Below, piece after piece: positions 32,326 through 45,280 of a stretch of DNA of 64,000 bases. This DNA comes from Brugia malayi (taxonomy: Eukaryota > Nematoda > Chromadorea > Rhabditida > Onchocercidae). Every line of letters begins with the position of its first letter. Positions within the stretch are counted from its first letter, which is position 1. Where the stretch lies: NCBI RefSeq assembly GCF_000002995.4, contig NW_025062479.1, positions 24,110,221-24,174,220 of the forward strand. Reading direction: 5' to 3'. Below the pieces are notes generated by a model. The model searched no databases. It had not been told where the DNA came from and saw only the letters and a program-made list of their open reading frames with translations. The position numbers were made by a program, and so were the translations under genes.

Positions 32326-32723
32326 TTGTGATTTAAGGTCAACATTTATTAACAGATAATCATTTTTTTTTTTTTTTTTTCTATTTTCGTCGTTTTTTTA
32401 ATAACAAATACATTTAAAGCTAGGACGATGATTGCCATACTAAAAAGTAAATTGCTAATGAACAAATGATAACAATTCTTTCATTTTACTTGTTTCTATA
32501 AATCTCGAGATACTTGAATTAACTTCCCTTCAATTAAATTACTTAAGTAATAGTGATATTTTATCAGTATGAAAATGATACATTCATGTAAGTATAAGTA
32601 ACATTTATCTATAACAACCGATTTACTCTTTTGATATGTTGATATTTCGTTATTTTTTCAATGTCAATTTTAAAATTTAAATTATAATTTAAGATCAAAT
32701 TGGACAAATATAGGCACACCGGA

Positions 32724-33721
32724 ATGATGCGATTTAATTGGATTATATTACTACTATTGATTGTACCAGTAATGATGGCTAAATTAGACATTTCAATGAA
32801 AAATGATCATTCTATCAGTACTGATAACACTGATAACAGCTTACTGAGAAGTCGTCGAATTAAACGACAAGAACTACCATGTTTCCTATGTCCAAATGTA
32901 CAATTTCTTATGGATTTTTATTGTGCACATTTTAGATATCTCTTTGCTGGTGCTAGACTAGCAGGTAGAAAGAAACGTTCCGTCGAAAATATTTGCCCAT
33001 GTTGTAGGTTAGTTCATTTTTATATTTTTTTCTTTTTTCCTAAAATTTACCCAAAAATAATCATTCAATAAACTTTTATCAATAATTTAGTTAAAAAACT
33101 AAAAAATAATTACACAAAATCCTTTATCAATTCAATAATCATATTAAATTGACGGTAGATGAAAAGAAATGAAAATTGAAAGAAAGAAAATGACTGTTTT
33201 TTTTTTTTTAAATTATAATTAAAACCAATTAATTACTAATAATTAATTCAATTTTTTAGGTATTCTTCTTTTTTTTCCCCATAAATTTAATCAAAAATAA
33301 TCAGTCAATATTTTTTCATCAATAATCTAGTTAAAAATCTTAGAAATAATTACACAAATATTTTGTTATTTCAATATTCACATTAAATTGAAAGTAGATG
33401 AAAGGAAATAAAAATTGAAAAATAAATGATTCGGTTTTTTCTTTTTTAAATTGTAATTAAAAACAATTAATTACTAATAATCAATTTAATTTTTTAAATC
33501 TTTCAAACAATTTTTTTCTTTTTTATTTTTCAGTGAACAAACACAAAAAGAAAATATAAGACAAAGAACAAAAATGAAATAATAAAAAAATGATTTAAAA
33601 AAAAAAAATAAATAAATAAATAAATGATTATTTTAGATGTTGCGCACGTAAACGACGTTCCATTCTACGAAATGATCGCTTACAATTGCAAAATTTAAAT
33701 TATGAAACAGTTAAAAAATGA
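32724..33721 (+). CDS. Secreted cysteine-rich peptide precursor with furin-type sites and a likely amidation signal
   Basis: Exons 32724-33007 and 33637-33721 join in phase 2 and give 122 residues. The ATG at 32724 (or the one directly after it) opens a signal peptide MMRFNWIILLLLIVPVMMA. Around residues 36-46, LRSRRIKRQ is a dibasic/furin-type site. The following segment carries CFLCP, FYC and an aromatic FRYLFAG stretch, and ends in ARLAGRKKRS, where Gly before RKKR is the classic C-terminal amidation and cleavage signal. A third piece, SVENICPCCRCC, ends at ARKRRS, again basic. So the precursor could release a three-cysteine amidated peptide of about 32 residues plus a Cys-cluster peptide. 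I do not recognise a family. An alternative last exon exists at 33534-33582. The intron contains a large internal duplication. Confidence 0.75.
33008..33533 (+). repeat. About 240-bp tandem duplication within the intron of the amidated-peptide gene
   Basis: The intron start (TTTTTCCTAAAATTTACCC, AAAAATAATCATTCAATAAA, TTACACAAA, GATGAAAAGAAATGAAAATT, then TTAATTACTAATAATTAATT) recurs from about 33259 with around 85% similarity by eye. The copy ends at a new acceptor, TTTTTCAG, at 33533. Confidence 0.75.
33534..33582 (+). other. Alternative terminal exon of the amidated-peptide gene
   Basis: TTTTTATTTTTCAG precedes a stretch that, read in the phase left by exon 32724-33007, encodes SEQTQKENIRQRTKMK and then stops at TAA. 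An AATAAA overlaps the stop (33581-33586). It would replace the Cys-rich RCC end by a polar tail and give a 110-residue precursor. Supported by acceptor, phase and poly(A) signal only. Confidence 0.45.
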
Positions 33722-36082
33722 TTATGGAAATAGGAGGAAGATGAAAAGATTTTAAGTTTTATTTATTTTTTTTTTTTTTTTATTATCATTTCTTTTTGAA
33801 ATTTGTTTTTAATCATATTATTTACATATATGTTTGATGCAAAAGGTTTGGTTTAAATTTATTAATGATATGTTTATTAGTGATAAAAATATTAAAAAAA
33901 AAAACCGAAAACTTTATATTTTTTGAATTTTTCTAAAAAAAAGGATTTTTTTCATCAAATTTTCAATAGTTTAAATGATTTTGTTGAAAATTATTCAACA
34001 ATAACATACTTTAATTGTCAACTTTTATTTATTTTATTCATGAATAATTTGATAAATAACAAATATTCAAATAGAATTACAAAAAAAAAAAAAAAAATTG
34101 AGCATAAATAGAAAATGATAATTTAAAATTAAAAAAAAATGGAAATATAAATAAAAACAAAAATTTTTCTTCGTTCAAATTTCTTTCTTTTTTTTCATTT
34201 TCATTTTTCTTTTTTGGTTTTTTGGTTTTTTTGGTTTTTTTTTTTTTTTGTCATATATAATTTTTTTTTTTTTGAGAATATTTTTCTATGAGCAATTTAA
34301 TTTATCAGTGATTTTTTTGAATTCAATTGGATATTTTTATGATATATTTGCTTAAATCTTTTTAATTTTTGATGCATTTGATATTACGATAAATATATTC
34401 TGCCATAGATAATTTAAAACTTTCTTTTTTTAAATTTAAATTTGAAAAGAAAAAGAAAAAAACCATACCTGTTGTTAAAACATATCTTTTTTTCTTCCTT
34501 GTTTATTTATTTATTTATTTATTTTTTTTTTTTTTTTGGTGACAAATAAAAACTAACGAATAGCTTGTAATTGACAAATGATTCGTAATGTTTTATGCAA
34601 AATTTTTTTTTCTTTCATTTTTTTTTTTTTTTTTTTTTTTGTTTTTGGTGGCAAATAAACAATAAATTATTTATAATCAGTAAAGCAAATATTCAATTCA
34701 ACGATACATATGATATTGGGCAAAAGAAAAAAGGAAAAAACAAATAAATATAATTCTAATAAATGAATAAAAATTATATTCCAATGAAAACAATTTTGTT
34801 TTAGTAAGAAATATCACAGTTAAATTAACTATACAAAGCTAAATGTTATACTACAACAAAAAAAAAAAAAAAATTACAGTAAAGGAAAAGTTAAGTAAAA
34901 ATTTAATTCAGTTGAAATCAAACTAATTACCCACCTAGTAGTTTATTTATAATTAATAAATCAAAATTAACCGTTCGTAAATTAATGAAATTTTGTTAAT
35001 AGTATTTGCTTATTTCTTATGTTTCTTTCGTTTTCTGTTTTAAATTATCATTGTGAAATAAATTTGTGTATCTAATGATAACTCAACGAATCAGAAGTAG
35101 TTATCGCTTACTCAAAAATAAAAATATATATTTCTGATTCTTTAAGTTATCAAAATAATACCTGAAATATTCCAAATTACATGTAAGATAACCACAAAAC
35201 TTTTTTTTGCATTTCTTTTTTTTTTTTTAAAAAATTTTTTAACATTTAACAAACAATCACACATTTAATTAGCCATTACTCAATCTTTGTTGCATTTTTT
35301 AATGTTTCTTAATTTTATCACATTTTTAATATTTATTTTATATATACTGGTGAAAAAAAAAATTTCCTACAAAATAATTGAGGAAAATTATTATTGATGA
35401 AATGATGAGAAAGCAATCGGGATTTCAAGTATTTTAAATTTTAAAACAGCATTTTAAAGTATTATAAAGTTTTTAAAGTAACGCATTTGGAGCAACTCGT
35501 TTCTTTTTTTTTGTACAATAAAATTACAACTTAGAAAAAAAAAAAGTACACCGACTAAAAACAATGGTTTTATTTATTTTAAATTTCTAATTTATAGTAA
35601 TTTAAAGAATTTTTTAAATAATAATTTAAATAAATAATCTAACTTAAATTTATAACATTTTACAATTAAGCTTCTTCATATTGTTATTTGCAAAAGGTAT
35701 TGTATTATTTCTAGAATTTTGTAATTCTAAAAAATATTTTCTAAAACAGATAAAGTTAAGTATGACTCTACTCGGCAAGAAATAATGTCCCAATAATTCG
35801 GTTACTTTGTGATATAAATGTATTTCACGGATACATCAAAGAAGAAAACACGAAACGAATATCAGTTTTTCCGCCCATCAATCACTACTCAGGTTAGCAT
35901 ATGCGATTATCTGTTTGAATCCGTAAATCGCATTTTGCAAAACTTTCATAATTCAAAAGTGAAATTCAATCTAAGTAATTTCAAATTTTTTTTTTTTAAT
36001 TTCGTGGCAAAAATGGAAGATATTAAATCCTTTTCTTTCTCTCTCTCTCTAAGCGTTAAATTAAGATACCCAAAATTTCCAG

Positions 36083-36113
<31 letters not shown>

Positions 36114-37258
36114 CAAATGAACTAGAAATTTAGTAAAAATAGATGAAATACATAAGTGTCATCCAGAATACATAAAAATGTTAAATCATTCAAGAAAAAA
36201 AAAAAAAAAAAAAACAAAAACCTAATCTCTTTCTCATAAATCACTTTTCGTCTTCACATTAATCAAAAAAAATTTTTAAAATGCTTCGAATAATCACCAC
36301 AATCAATGCCAATTTCTCGTCTGAAACTATGAAAATTGCAGTGAAACAAAATGAGAAACAGGAAACAATACAAAATACCCTTACTCAATCCGAAAAACAA
36401 AACAACATATTGTGATGTGTCCCCGACACAACTGAAAAGCATGTTTTAATATGATCATAATATAATGCACCTTTTATTACAAAACCAGAATCTATCAACA
36501 AATTACATCTTTCCGCCTCAATTCATCATATCACTATAGCTTCACAGTGAAACTTTTTTATGCTAACCGGAACAGATAGATAGTTGAAATAAAAATTTCA
36601 TTGAGTGAAGTCATGAAATAAATATCAGATAATATTGACAAGACGATAAGAGGTTGTAAAAAAAAAAAATTGAGATTGTAGAAAAATAAGGATTCGATGA
36701 GAAAAGATTACAGCAATAAGACAAGATACGATTGGAATGCTTTCCGGAAACGGAATTGTTCTAACGGAATTGAGCATAGTCTAACTCCTTATACATTATA
36801 AGTTGATATACAATATTAAACAATAGATAGTACTGATATACTCATATATTTATACAAAAGCATTGTTATAATCCTAATGAAAGAGTAGTTATGTGAACAG
36901 AGCTGTTTTCAACCACTCATTATCAATTTAGTTATTAGACAACAAACACCTATACATAAATTCACCTATAATATTTAGATGATTAATTCGTCCCAAAAAT
37001 ATTTTAAGTAAGCAGTTTTAGATGAAATTTCTATATCTTATATTTCTTTTCTAAAAATACAAAAATACATTATTTCGACAGATAAAAATATTTCGGTTTT
37101 TTTCGAAAAATAATGAATTTTCGAATCTTTTAATCACATATTCAGTGATTTATAATCGAGAAAACTTATTAAATTAAACATTCAAAAAAAAAAAAAAAGC
37201 ACTGAGATTATTTACAAGACAATAAACTGAAAAATCATTAAACATTTACCCGAGCATC
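33722..37258. other. Convergent intergenic region
   Basis: Contains the 3' regions of the peptide gene and of rib-1, which face each other. Many poly(T) and poly(A) runs of 10-25 bases. A higher-complexity patch at 35800-35900 has an open frame beginning MYFTDTSKKKTRNEYQFFRP followed by a GTTAGC donor-like site, but no matching downstream exon was found. A second patch at 36700-36790 is open in two frames. Neither is called a gene. Confidence 0.45.
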
Positions 37259-40200
37259 TTACAAAATGTCATACTCCATACCAGCGTATTTCTTACGAGA
37301 CGATGAAATATCATCTTTATATAAAAGTGGATTTATTTTCGCCTGACTACTGATTAACGATGCACCTGATGGCCAAACATCAGTAACCAACTAGAAAAAT
37401 AAGCCAGAATATCTCTGCTGCACTATTAATATCAGCAATATCAACTATCAACTGTTAAATCAATAATATAGATTTAAATCTTGCTGTATTTTGCTATTAT
37501 TAATCGTTTCAAGTTTATTAAAGAGAAGAAAGCTCATGAAAAATAAACCTTATCCAAGCATTCAGAATAATTCCTGGTAAGCATCCATTTATCATGAATC
37601 CTACTACCAATCAACACCGGAGACTGTCCAGTTAATTCTGCCACCATCATATTCATTAATAAAGTAAAGCAATGTGATACTTTTAATGCTATTCCTTTGG
37701 CAGGTGTTGGCATCCATTGCTCAAAATGCAACAGGTATTCCCTTAAAAAAAGTTTACATATTATTTTATAAAGTACACTGTAATAACCATTTAGCTTATC
37801 TGTTATAAATTACAAAACTATTTCATATAACTTACCTCTTTATTAAAGCAAGATGAAATAGAATCAACGAGTATTCACTGCTCGGCTTAAGTTCAACTGT
37901 TGGCATTCCTCCTTCCACCTCAAGAAAACAGTATTCAGCTGACAACAAAAAATTATTGCAGTTGATAAATTCTCATATCAAAACTAAGGATGCAGTGGAC
38001 TAAATCAATTTTTAATCCTCTGTCTACCTTTCAATGATCTTGAGTTTATTAAAAATATATATTAAAGCTATCTCTAAATAATAACAAAAAAAAAATAACA
38101 AGTTTTCAAAATTTCCATTTAAAATTTTCTGGAAAAAAAACCTTCGAATCAGCAGCATAAAAACCATAAAGACGATAAGGTTCAGTGCTTGCTGCATCTA
38201 CTAAAAAGCGAATATCATCAACTGTAATAGGCACACGTTCATCCAGAAATAAAATAAATGTACCAACAAATTCAGCTTGTAATGCTTGAGCTTGACTTAA
38301 AATATCAACGTGCACCTAAAACTAGTAACATATAAATAACCTTAAGTTATATAAAAATTCCTTCTGTAAAATTTATGCCAACATATAATGCAATTTACAG
38401 CTAAAAATATATCAGAATAAGTTTACGTCGAAGTCGCTCGGTTGTACAAATATGTTTGCGCCACAACTGTCAAAATTAGTTTTCATTTGACGATTTTTGG
38501 GCCAAAGTATAATAATCTAAAAAAGTTAGTAATAAATTGTATATAACATAAGCTGCTAAATGTGTCAAGCATAATCTATGTCGATAGTCTTTATATGTGT
38601 GTCTTCAGCAGTATTCTTGATATTTTTCCCATTTATTTCAGCAGTATTTATAAAAGTTCACAACTTGCAAAAAATCTACAACTGTCTTATCTGAATAGTT
38701 GCCTATAATAGCCATCTATTGTGCCTATTGTTCTAAGATCTAATTATTAAAAAAACCATAAATGAAACAATGTTTGCTTAAAATTCTCTTTCTAAATAGA
38801 ATTTACTACGAGAACATAACTAAAATATTCAGCCATCAAATATCTCACCTTCCGTACTTCATGGATACCACAGAATAAATTTACAATTCGATTCAATCTT
38901 CCGGATACTTTTATTGAAGCTCTTAAAAGAACTGTGTAACCATTTTCATTTGATGATGCTGATGTAGGAGAATTTTCAACAGGTAAAAACAAACGATTCC
39001 AGTTTCTCGGTTCCTCACCTCGTTGTTTGTTGATACGCTCTTCAATGATCTGTAAACACAACAAAGAGTGTTATTTTGTCAATATAAATAAAAAAACAAG
39101 ATGAGTGCATTCACTTCAATAATTTTTACCTGCAATGCAGTAAGTGTAATTTTTTCCACACTACTAAAATATCGCTGATATAAACCTCGTGATTGCTGCT
39201 TCATAAATAATATGCGGTCGAGTGGTATGGCATTCAAAACATCTGAAATCTGTAAAGAAATTGATAGGAAAAAACATAAACTACATTGATTACTAAAAAA
39301 TCTCCGCCAAAGTTTCATGAATGTCATTATCATTACCAATGAAAGCATGTTAAATGTTTGGAGATTACATCAAACAAATTCTAAGTCATCTTTCTTAAAC
39401 AAATACCACCAGTAATAATTTATGTAAGCATGATTTTCTAAATCATACTTAAAATCATATTAAGACCGACCGTAAGCACAGTATCTTCATGACCGATGAT
39501 CACTGCTTGACGCCAATCAATAACTTCCGAAAAAGGCAATTCCCAGTCGTCGGACAAAACAACTGGAATACAACCCAGTCGAAGTGCTTCCAGAAAACGA
39601 AATGAACCAAGACGTCGTCCACGTGGTGTAAGACAAAATGTTGAATTAGACATAATCATTTCATAGTCCCAACTAGAAAAACAAAAACTAACAAAATTTA
39701 TTCCAATGCAGCTCCTATAAATTTATAACTCCCATAGTAAATCTTGTATTATTTAGGCAAATTTCCTTTGCTATAGAATTATCAAAATTTTATAGTTTGA
39801 TCCAATTTCACAAGATTTCTTGACATCCTAATTAGAAGTGCAAATAGGTTAAACTAATTAAAATAATTTAATGAATTCTTAATCACTTCCTTGGAATCAT
39901 CACATAACCGTGAATCACGGTAAATGCCTAAATTTTACAGGAAAAATAAATTTAAACTGTTATTATAGTTCTTTTCTTAACAGTCTTCAATCTATCCGAA
40001 TTTAAAATTGAAAGTACAGTTTGTATTTGAAAATAAACTACCAAACAGATTAGCTATTTCTTACTGATCATATTCGACATTATCTTCTTCACAACGTTCA
40101 TCCTCATACTTCTTCCAATCTGTATTATGCTTACATGTTGTAACCATAACTACGGACTGCCCATTATGAAGATGATAAAGCGAGTCACGCGTTTCGGAGC

Positions 40201-42407
40201 CAATTCCATAAACGTATCGTTTACCTTTGAAACTAACCAAATATTTGTCTTTTACTTTTAATGACCATTTCGTCTGAAATGTTAGGTTGATCACTACAAA
40301 CGATCACTATTCATGAAAATTGACAATTTCTCTTACTTTCATCTTCCATAGCTTTAATTTCGTAAAACATACATTTCAGCAAAGATTTTAATTATCACAA
40401 ATTTTCACATAAATGGTTCCATAAGTTATTAAATTTATAATCCAACATGCCACAGTACACCAGTTAAGGAATGCAGCCTTTATGAACAGGAACTGGCAAG
40501 AAATTTAGCAAAAAATTTTTAACAACGGCTAAGAAAACTTTTACAACTGCTAAGAGGTTAGAAAAATATAACAAACCTTTACGGTAGTTCTTAGTGGATG
40601 TTCCTTATGGAAGAGAGGAAAAGACAGATCAAAATTCTCCCTGAATATCTGAAAATGTTGTACCTTGAAAAAATATATTAAAAAATAAATAAAAATGAAA
40701 GAAAAATAATAAAACAGTCAAAAGGAAAATATCCATTAAAACTAACTCGAGTATTTGCACTGGCACGAGCAATGAGAGCATAGCCTGTATCAAAACCGAG
40801 GTCGTGATCCGAATAATCCGGATATGTACCATGATAAAGATTGAATATAATATGATTGCGACCATAATTCCAAATTTCACTCGGTAAAGTTTCTATCAAT
40901 TCATTAACATACTTTACATAATTTTCGCTAAAAATATGAGATCTTGCTTGTAGAAAAACTGAAGAATAATTTCAAAAAATTTAGAACCGACATCACATTA
41001 TATTATACTCCAAACTAAAAAAAAAAAAACAATGATTAGGAATAAATGATAATTGATGCATCCAATACCTCCTTCTATCCCGATCTACAGTATCGATGCC
41101 TAGAACAAACAAGCAAGCCTTCTGAGGGTCGTTGGTATAATAGATACTTTCTCGGATAACCTAGAAAGCACCGAAAGTAATCTTTGCCAAACCAGTAAGC
41201 ATCAGTTAGGTTTTCAATATAGAATATATATAGAAAACAAAAAAAAGTGAACACTTCAATCAAAAACAAACTATAAAATCAAAAGAAAGAGTTCGCACCA
41301 GATTTTAGATCTCAGAATAAGCCAAAAAGATCAAAGAAAAGGAAAAACATTGTCTTTCAAGCTCATGGATTTGACCACGTAGTTTCTAATATGTAAATTT
41401 TCCTCGCTATTTCTCAAGGTTTAAAGAATTAAACCTTATATTTCTTCGTTTATTCATATTCTGACAGAAAAAATATTCTGACATATTCTGAAATGAAAAA
41501 AAAAAAAAAAAAGAGAAGAACCACTGGCATATTTCAAACATTTAACAAAGTTATATTAATACATAAAAAGTACGTATTATTACGTTAAGTGTAAGAACTG
41601 ACTTTTAATATGTTACTGTATACCACGGACATTACTGAGCTGTTGTCTGATGGATAAACATACACGCGAAATGCATCATGCGCTAAACATCGCGATAAAT
41701 CGAAACACTGTGACATTGTACATTCAGAAATCCTTCAAAAAAAAAAAAAAGAAACAGAGAAAAACTGAGCTTAAAAAAGCTAACGTTAACGTTAAAATGA
41801 GCTACAATAGAAAAAAGACCAATGTGATAAGGTCATTGGAGCCAAAATATATCCTTACAAAAACACTTTCCTTTTTCCTTTCCTATCTCAAAAAATTTAG
41901 TCTTAAAAAAAAGTACATTTATAGTTGCATTTTTTAGCTCAAGCCGAATGTTGCAAAATTCTACACGGTCTTTTTGCCGCTTAAAATTCATTATTTAAAA
42001 AATATGCAGTGTGATTAAACTCAACTAAAATGAGATATATTCAAATAAAACTCAAATTTGGAAGAATCTGTCACTCTGTCAGTAACAAATAAAATGACAG
42101 TTCATCCATCATCAGTCACCATTGCAATTTGCTTTTCTAGTGAAATTGCTTGAAAACTATTTGACCTAAATTATCTTTTCGAAAATTGTTAATTTAGAGA
42201 TTTTATCAAGCAAAACTATTAAACATACTTGACAGGCCATTCTTCGGTATGATATGGTATTTGAATATTCAACAACTCCAATTCAGTGATATAGGATGAT
42301 ATTTCAAGTGGTTCCGACGTTAATTTCAGGTAGCGTCGATAGGAAAAAAATAATCCTATCATTAGCAAGAAAATTCCTAGTAATGAATAACGTCCAATAG
42401 CTTTCAT
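37259..42407 (-). CDS. rib-1: Exostosin-1 ortholog (heparan sulfate co-polymerase), GT47 plus degenerate GT64
   Basis: Fourteen minus-strand exons: 42407-42229, 41732-41603, 41160-41069, 40927-40747, 40648-40577, 40273-40065, 39672-39471, 39249-39130, 39049-38849, 38516-38427, 38315-38142, 37918-37836, 37741-37549, 37390-37259; 685 residues, collinear with animal EXT1 (about 746). A type II membrane anchor at about 9-24 predicts a Golgi lumenal enzyme. GT47 region (about 60-395): [92 protein letters not shown]64 region (about 430-640): [44 protein letters not shown], then a C-terminal [13 protein letters not shown] that matches the EXT1 end. The GT64 metal-binding acidic triad is DER (residues 517-519), not DED. 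The 38142/37918 junction has an alternative solution. A CRE-like array lies 170 bp upstream of the start. Confidence 0.93.
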
Positions 42408-42573
42408 CTTTGTCCAATGTCAGGTTATCCTTTTTTTAATATCAGCGAAAGCATCAGCTAATCCTTGATTCATGGAACGAGCAGGAAATCCACATCCACA
42501 TCAAGTGAAAGTAATCTAAAATGAAAAAGATACGTTCATTATAATAATAAAAGTACAGTCATACGCTAACATT

Positions 42574-42752
42574 CTTGACGTCATGCACTGCCACCCTCAC
42601 GTCATGCACTACCACCTCTCACGTCATGCGCTACCATCTCTCACGTTATACACTACCACCCTCACGTCATGCACTAACACCTCTCACGTCACGCACTATC
42701 ACCCCTCACGCCATGCACTCCACCCTTCACGCCACGCAACTCCCACGTCAGT
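42574..42752. promoter_or_regulatory. CACGTCA-rich 21-22-bp minisatellite upstream of rib-1
   Basis: About eight tandem units of the form TCACGTCATGCACTACCACC(T/C). The first copy contains a complete palindromic CRE, TGACGTCA, at 42576-42583; five or more others keep CACGTCA or CACGCCA. The array is GC-rich in an AT-rich setting and starts about 170 bp upstream of the rib-1 ATG (42407), so it lies in promoter position. Plus-strand His/Thr/Ser-rich frames across it are repeat artefacts. Confidence 0.7.
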
Positions 42753-45280
42753 CAGCGCAGCGCGACGACCCCCTTACGTAAACCCGCCAAGTACTCAAAG
42801 TAGGACGCTATGAAAATCGCATCCCATTCCATTTTTCGAGCAAGAAATTTTAGACAAAATCTATCCAAAAAAAAAAAAAAAACTTAAAAAAGGAAAATAG
42901 AAAATTGAAACAAATGACAAGTAAAGAGAAAAAAAAAACCTTTTTCTTATCATTTACCTTTACCCAACTGTAATCTTATGTTTATGCTTGAATTTAAATC
43001 CAAAAATAAATTTAAAAATAATTCCAAAAATTTTTCTAAATCTGAAATTTGCATAAATAAGTTATGAATATGTGTTAATTTAAATGGAATTTCACGCATT
43101 AATTTATGTATTTTTAAAAGTTTTTGATTAAAATTTGCATTTGTTTTATTAGTTCAAATTTCTGCAAAAGTTTTTGCTCCTTTTTTTTTAAAAAAAATAT
43201 AGTAAGGCAAGAAATTTTTTTTGAAGAATTTAGAATCGACTAATGAAACATTTATTGTTAAATTTAAATAAAAAAATTTTTAATCAAAAAAAATTAAATT
43301 TAAAATAATAATAATAATAATTGTTTCATTTTCTATAAAAATTAAATAAAAATTACTAATAATGATATCAAAAATATTTTTATTATTATACTTCCTTAAT
43401 CGTTAAAAACATTTATGCATTAAATAAAATTATTGTTATTGTCTATTGATATTTTTTTTTTTTTTTTAGATTATAAATCTTAAATTTTATATTAAATTAG
43501 AAATTCTCGTATAAGAAAAAAAAAGCATAAAATAATACAAATATTTTTTAAAATAGTTTGATCTCAAATTTTTGCATCACTTTCTACAATATCTAATTTA
43601 ATTGTACATCTGTACTTAACATTATGATCCTTGAATTTATATTTGAAACTTATATTTAAAACTTATTTATACATACTTGTTAAATACATCAAATTTTTAT
43701 TAGTTATTAAGCACTTATATTCCTATTAAATTCTTATAAGTTATTCTTATAATAGTTAATTAAAAAATATTAAATTCTTATCATTTGTGTACTCTAAAAC
43801 CTTTTAAAAATCCTATTGACAAAAAATGTTATGAATATCATTTTTTTTAAAAGTAATATATTTCTTAAATTAATACAAGTTTATAAAAATCATGTTGAAA
43901 AAAATGCTAAAGAATATCATTTCTTAAAAGTAACTATTTCTTAGGTTAATATAAGCTTAGGTAATAGGTATAAATTAACCTGAAAAATACTAATAATAAT
44001 AATATTAATAATATGCTAATTTTTAAATGAAATAATTAACCGATTTTAATTACATAATTAAACAAAATGTTTTTTTTTTTGTTTGTTTATTTTGTTTTTT
44101 TTTTTGTTGTTTTAGTAAAATTTGATATAAGATAATAGATCATTTACACTGATCATGTGAAGCACGGCAATTATCACCTGCCATATTACAATAAAATTGT
44201 GAAAATCATTTGTTTAATAGATAAATGATAGTGTAAAATATTTTAAAATTATCACCATGTGACAATTTGATCTATACCAGCTAAGGTAAATGATCTGAAA
44301 TTATTACTGCAAATTTTTACAAAATTGGTTTTAAACAAATTTTTACAAAATTGGTTTTAAAAAATTAAAAATTTTACACGTAATGTTGTTTGTAGGTAAG
44401 CGTGAGAAATTACACTGCAATATTTTAATGTTTTAAAAACACGAGGAAAAACTCTTTGTGTTTAATTTTTAATTTGATTTCATCTTATCGTATATTATTT
44501 CATCTCTTTCTATCTGTCATACTTTAATAACTGATAATTATTTGTTAAAAAATTTAATGGAATAATGAAACTGATAAAGTGAAATTGATTCTGATAAAGA
44601 TAATACAAAAAAAAATGATAAAAATATTTTTGAAAAAAAAAAAAAAAAACCATATCACTTTTTATCAGTGCTATTAATGTTATCAGTGCATTGAAATGTT
44701 TTAGTTTCAATAATTTCAAGAGAAAGAATAACATTTGATCGGGGAAAAAAATCAATAAATTTGTTTTTTTAAACGAGATTTTGTTGTTTATTTTGTTAAT
44801 TATTTCAAATTTTATAATTTTTTTTTTTTGTTTACTGAACTAATGATAGTAATGAAAATAACTAGTTGTGATAATGATAGCTGATACCATTATTAAATGA
44901 TAATAAGATAATTTATTATTACTATAGCAAATTATTAATTTAGGTGATAAAGACATTAAGTATAAATTAAAAAATGACTTCAAAAATAAATGATCCATTT
45001 AGTAATCTATAACTTTTCAAATATTCTGATAAGATTATGAAGTAAAAGAAGCAATTATTATTTTATTAAAAGATAAAAAAAAAAATTTGAATAATAATTT
45101 TTATTAATTAAAATAATTTTCAAAATATTATATTATAAAAATACGATACGAGGAAGTATAATGAAAGAGAAAGAGAAGATGAAATGGAGAGATTAACATT
45201 AATATTGTTTATGGTTGATAGAAATGATGTGATTAAAATTGATGAAATGATAATTGATGATAGAAGAGAGAAAGTGAGAA

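Larger units (their letters stand above)
26209..32723. other. Long intergenic region, no convincing gene
   Basis: Base composition is somewhat less extreme than in the satellite blocks, and short open frames occur. None of them shows a coherent exon chain with splice sites and protein-like composition. Recognisable content is the CCGTA-rich repeat at 29650-30375, an isolated TATAAATA at 31621-31628, and the candidate promoter at 32271-32325. The region upstream of 26208 should hold the promoter of the minus-strand peptide gene. Confidence 0.45.

Noticed and set aside
35818..36120. Frame starting MYFTDTSKKKTRNEYQ with a GTTAGC donor-like site
   Set aside because: Looks protein-like for 25 codons, but no downstream exon matches its phase; the 36708 patch has a stop in the required frame.
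42575..42813. His/Thr/Ser-rich plus-strand frames upstream of rib-1
   Set aside because: They follow the 21-22-bp promoter minisatellite; two frames are open for the same reason.
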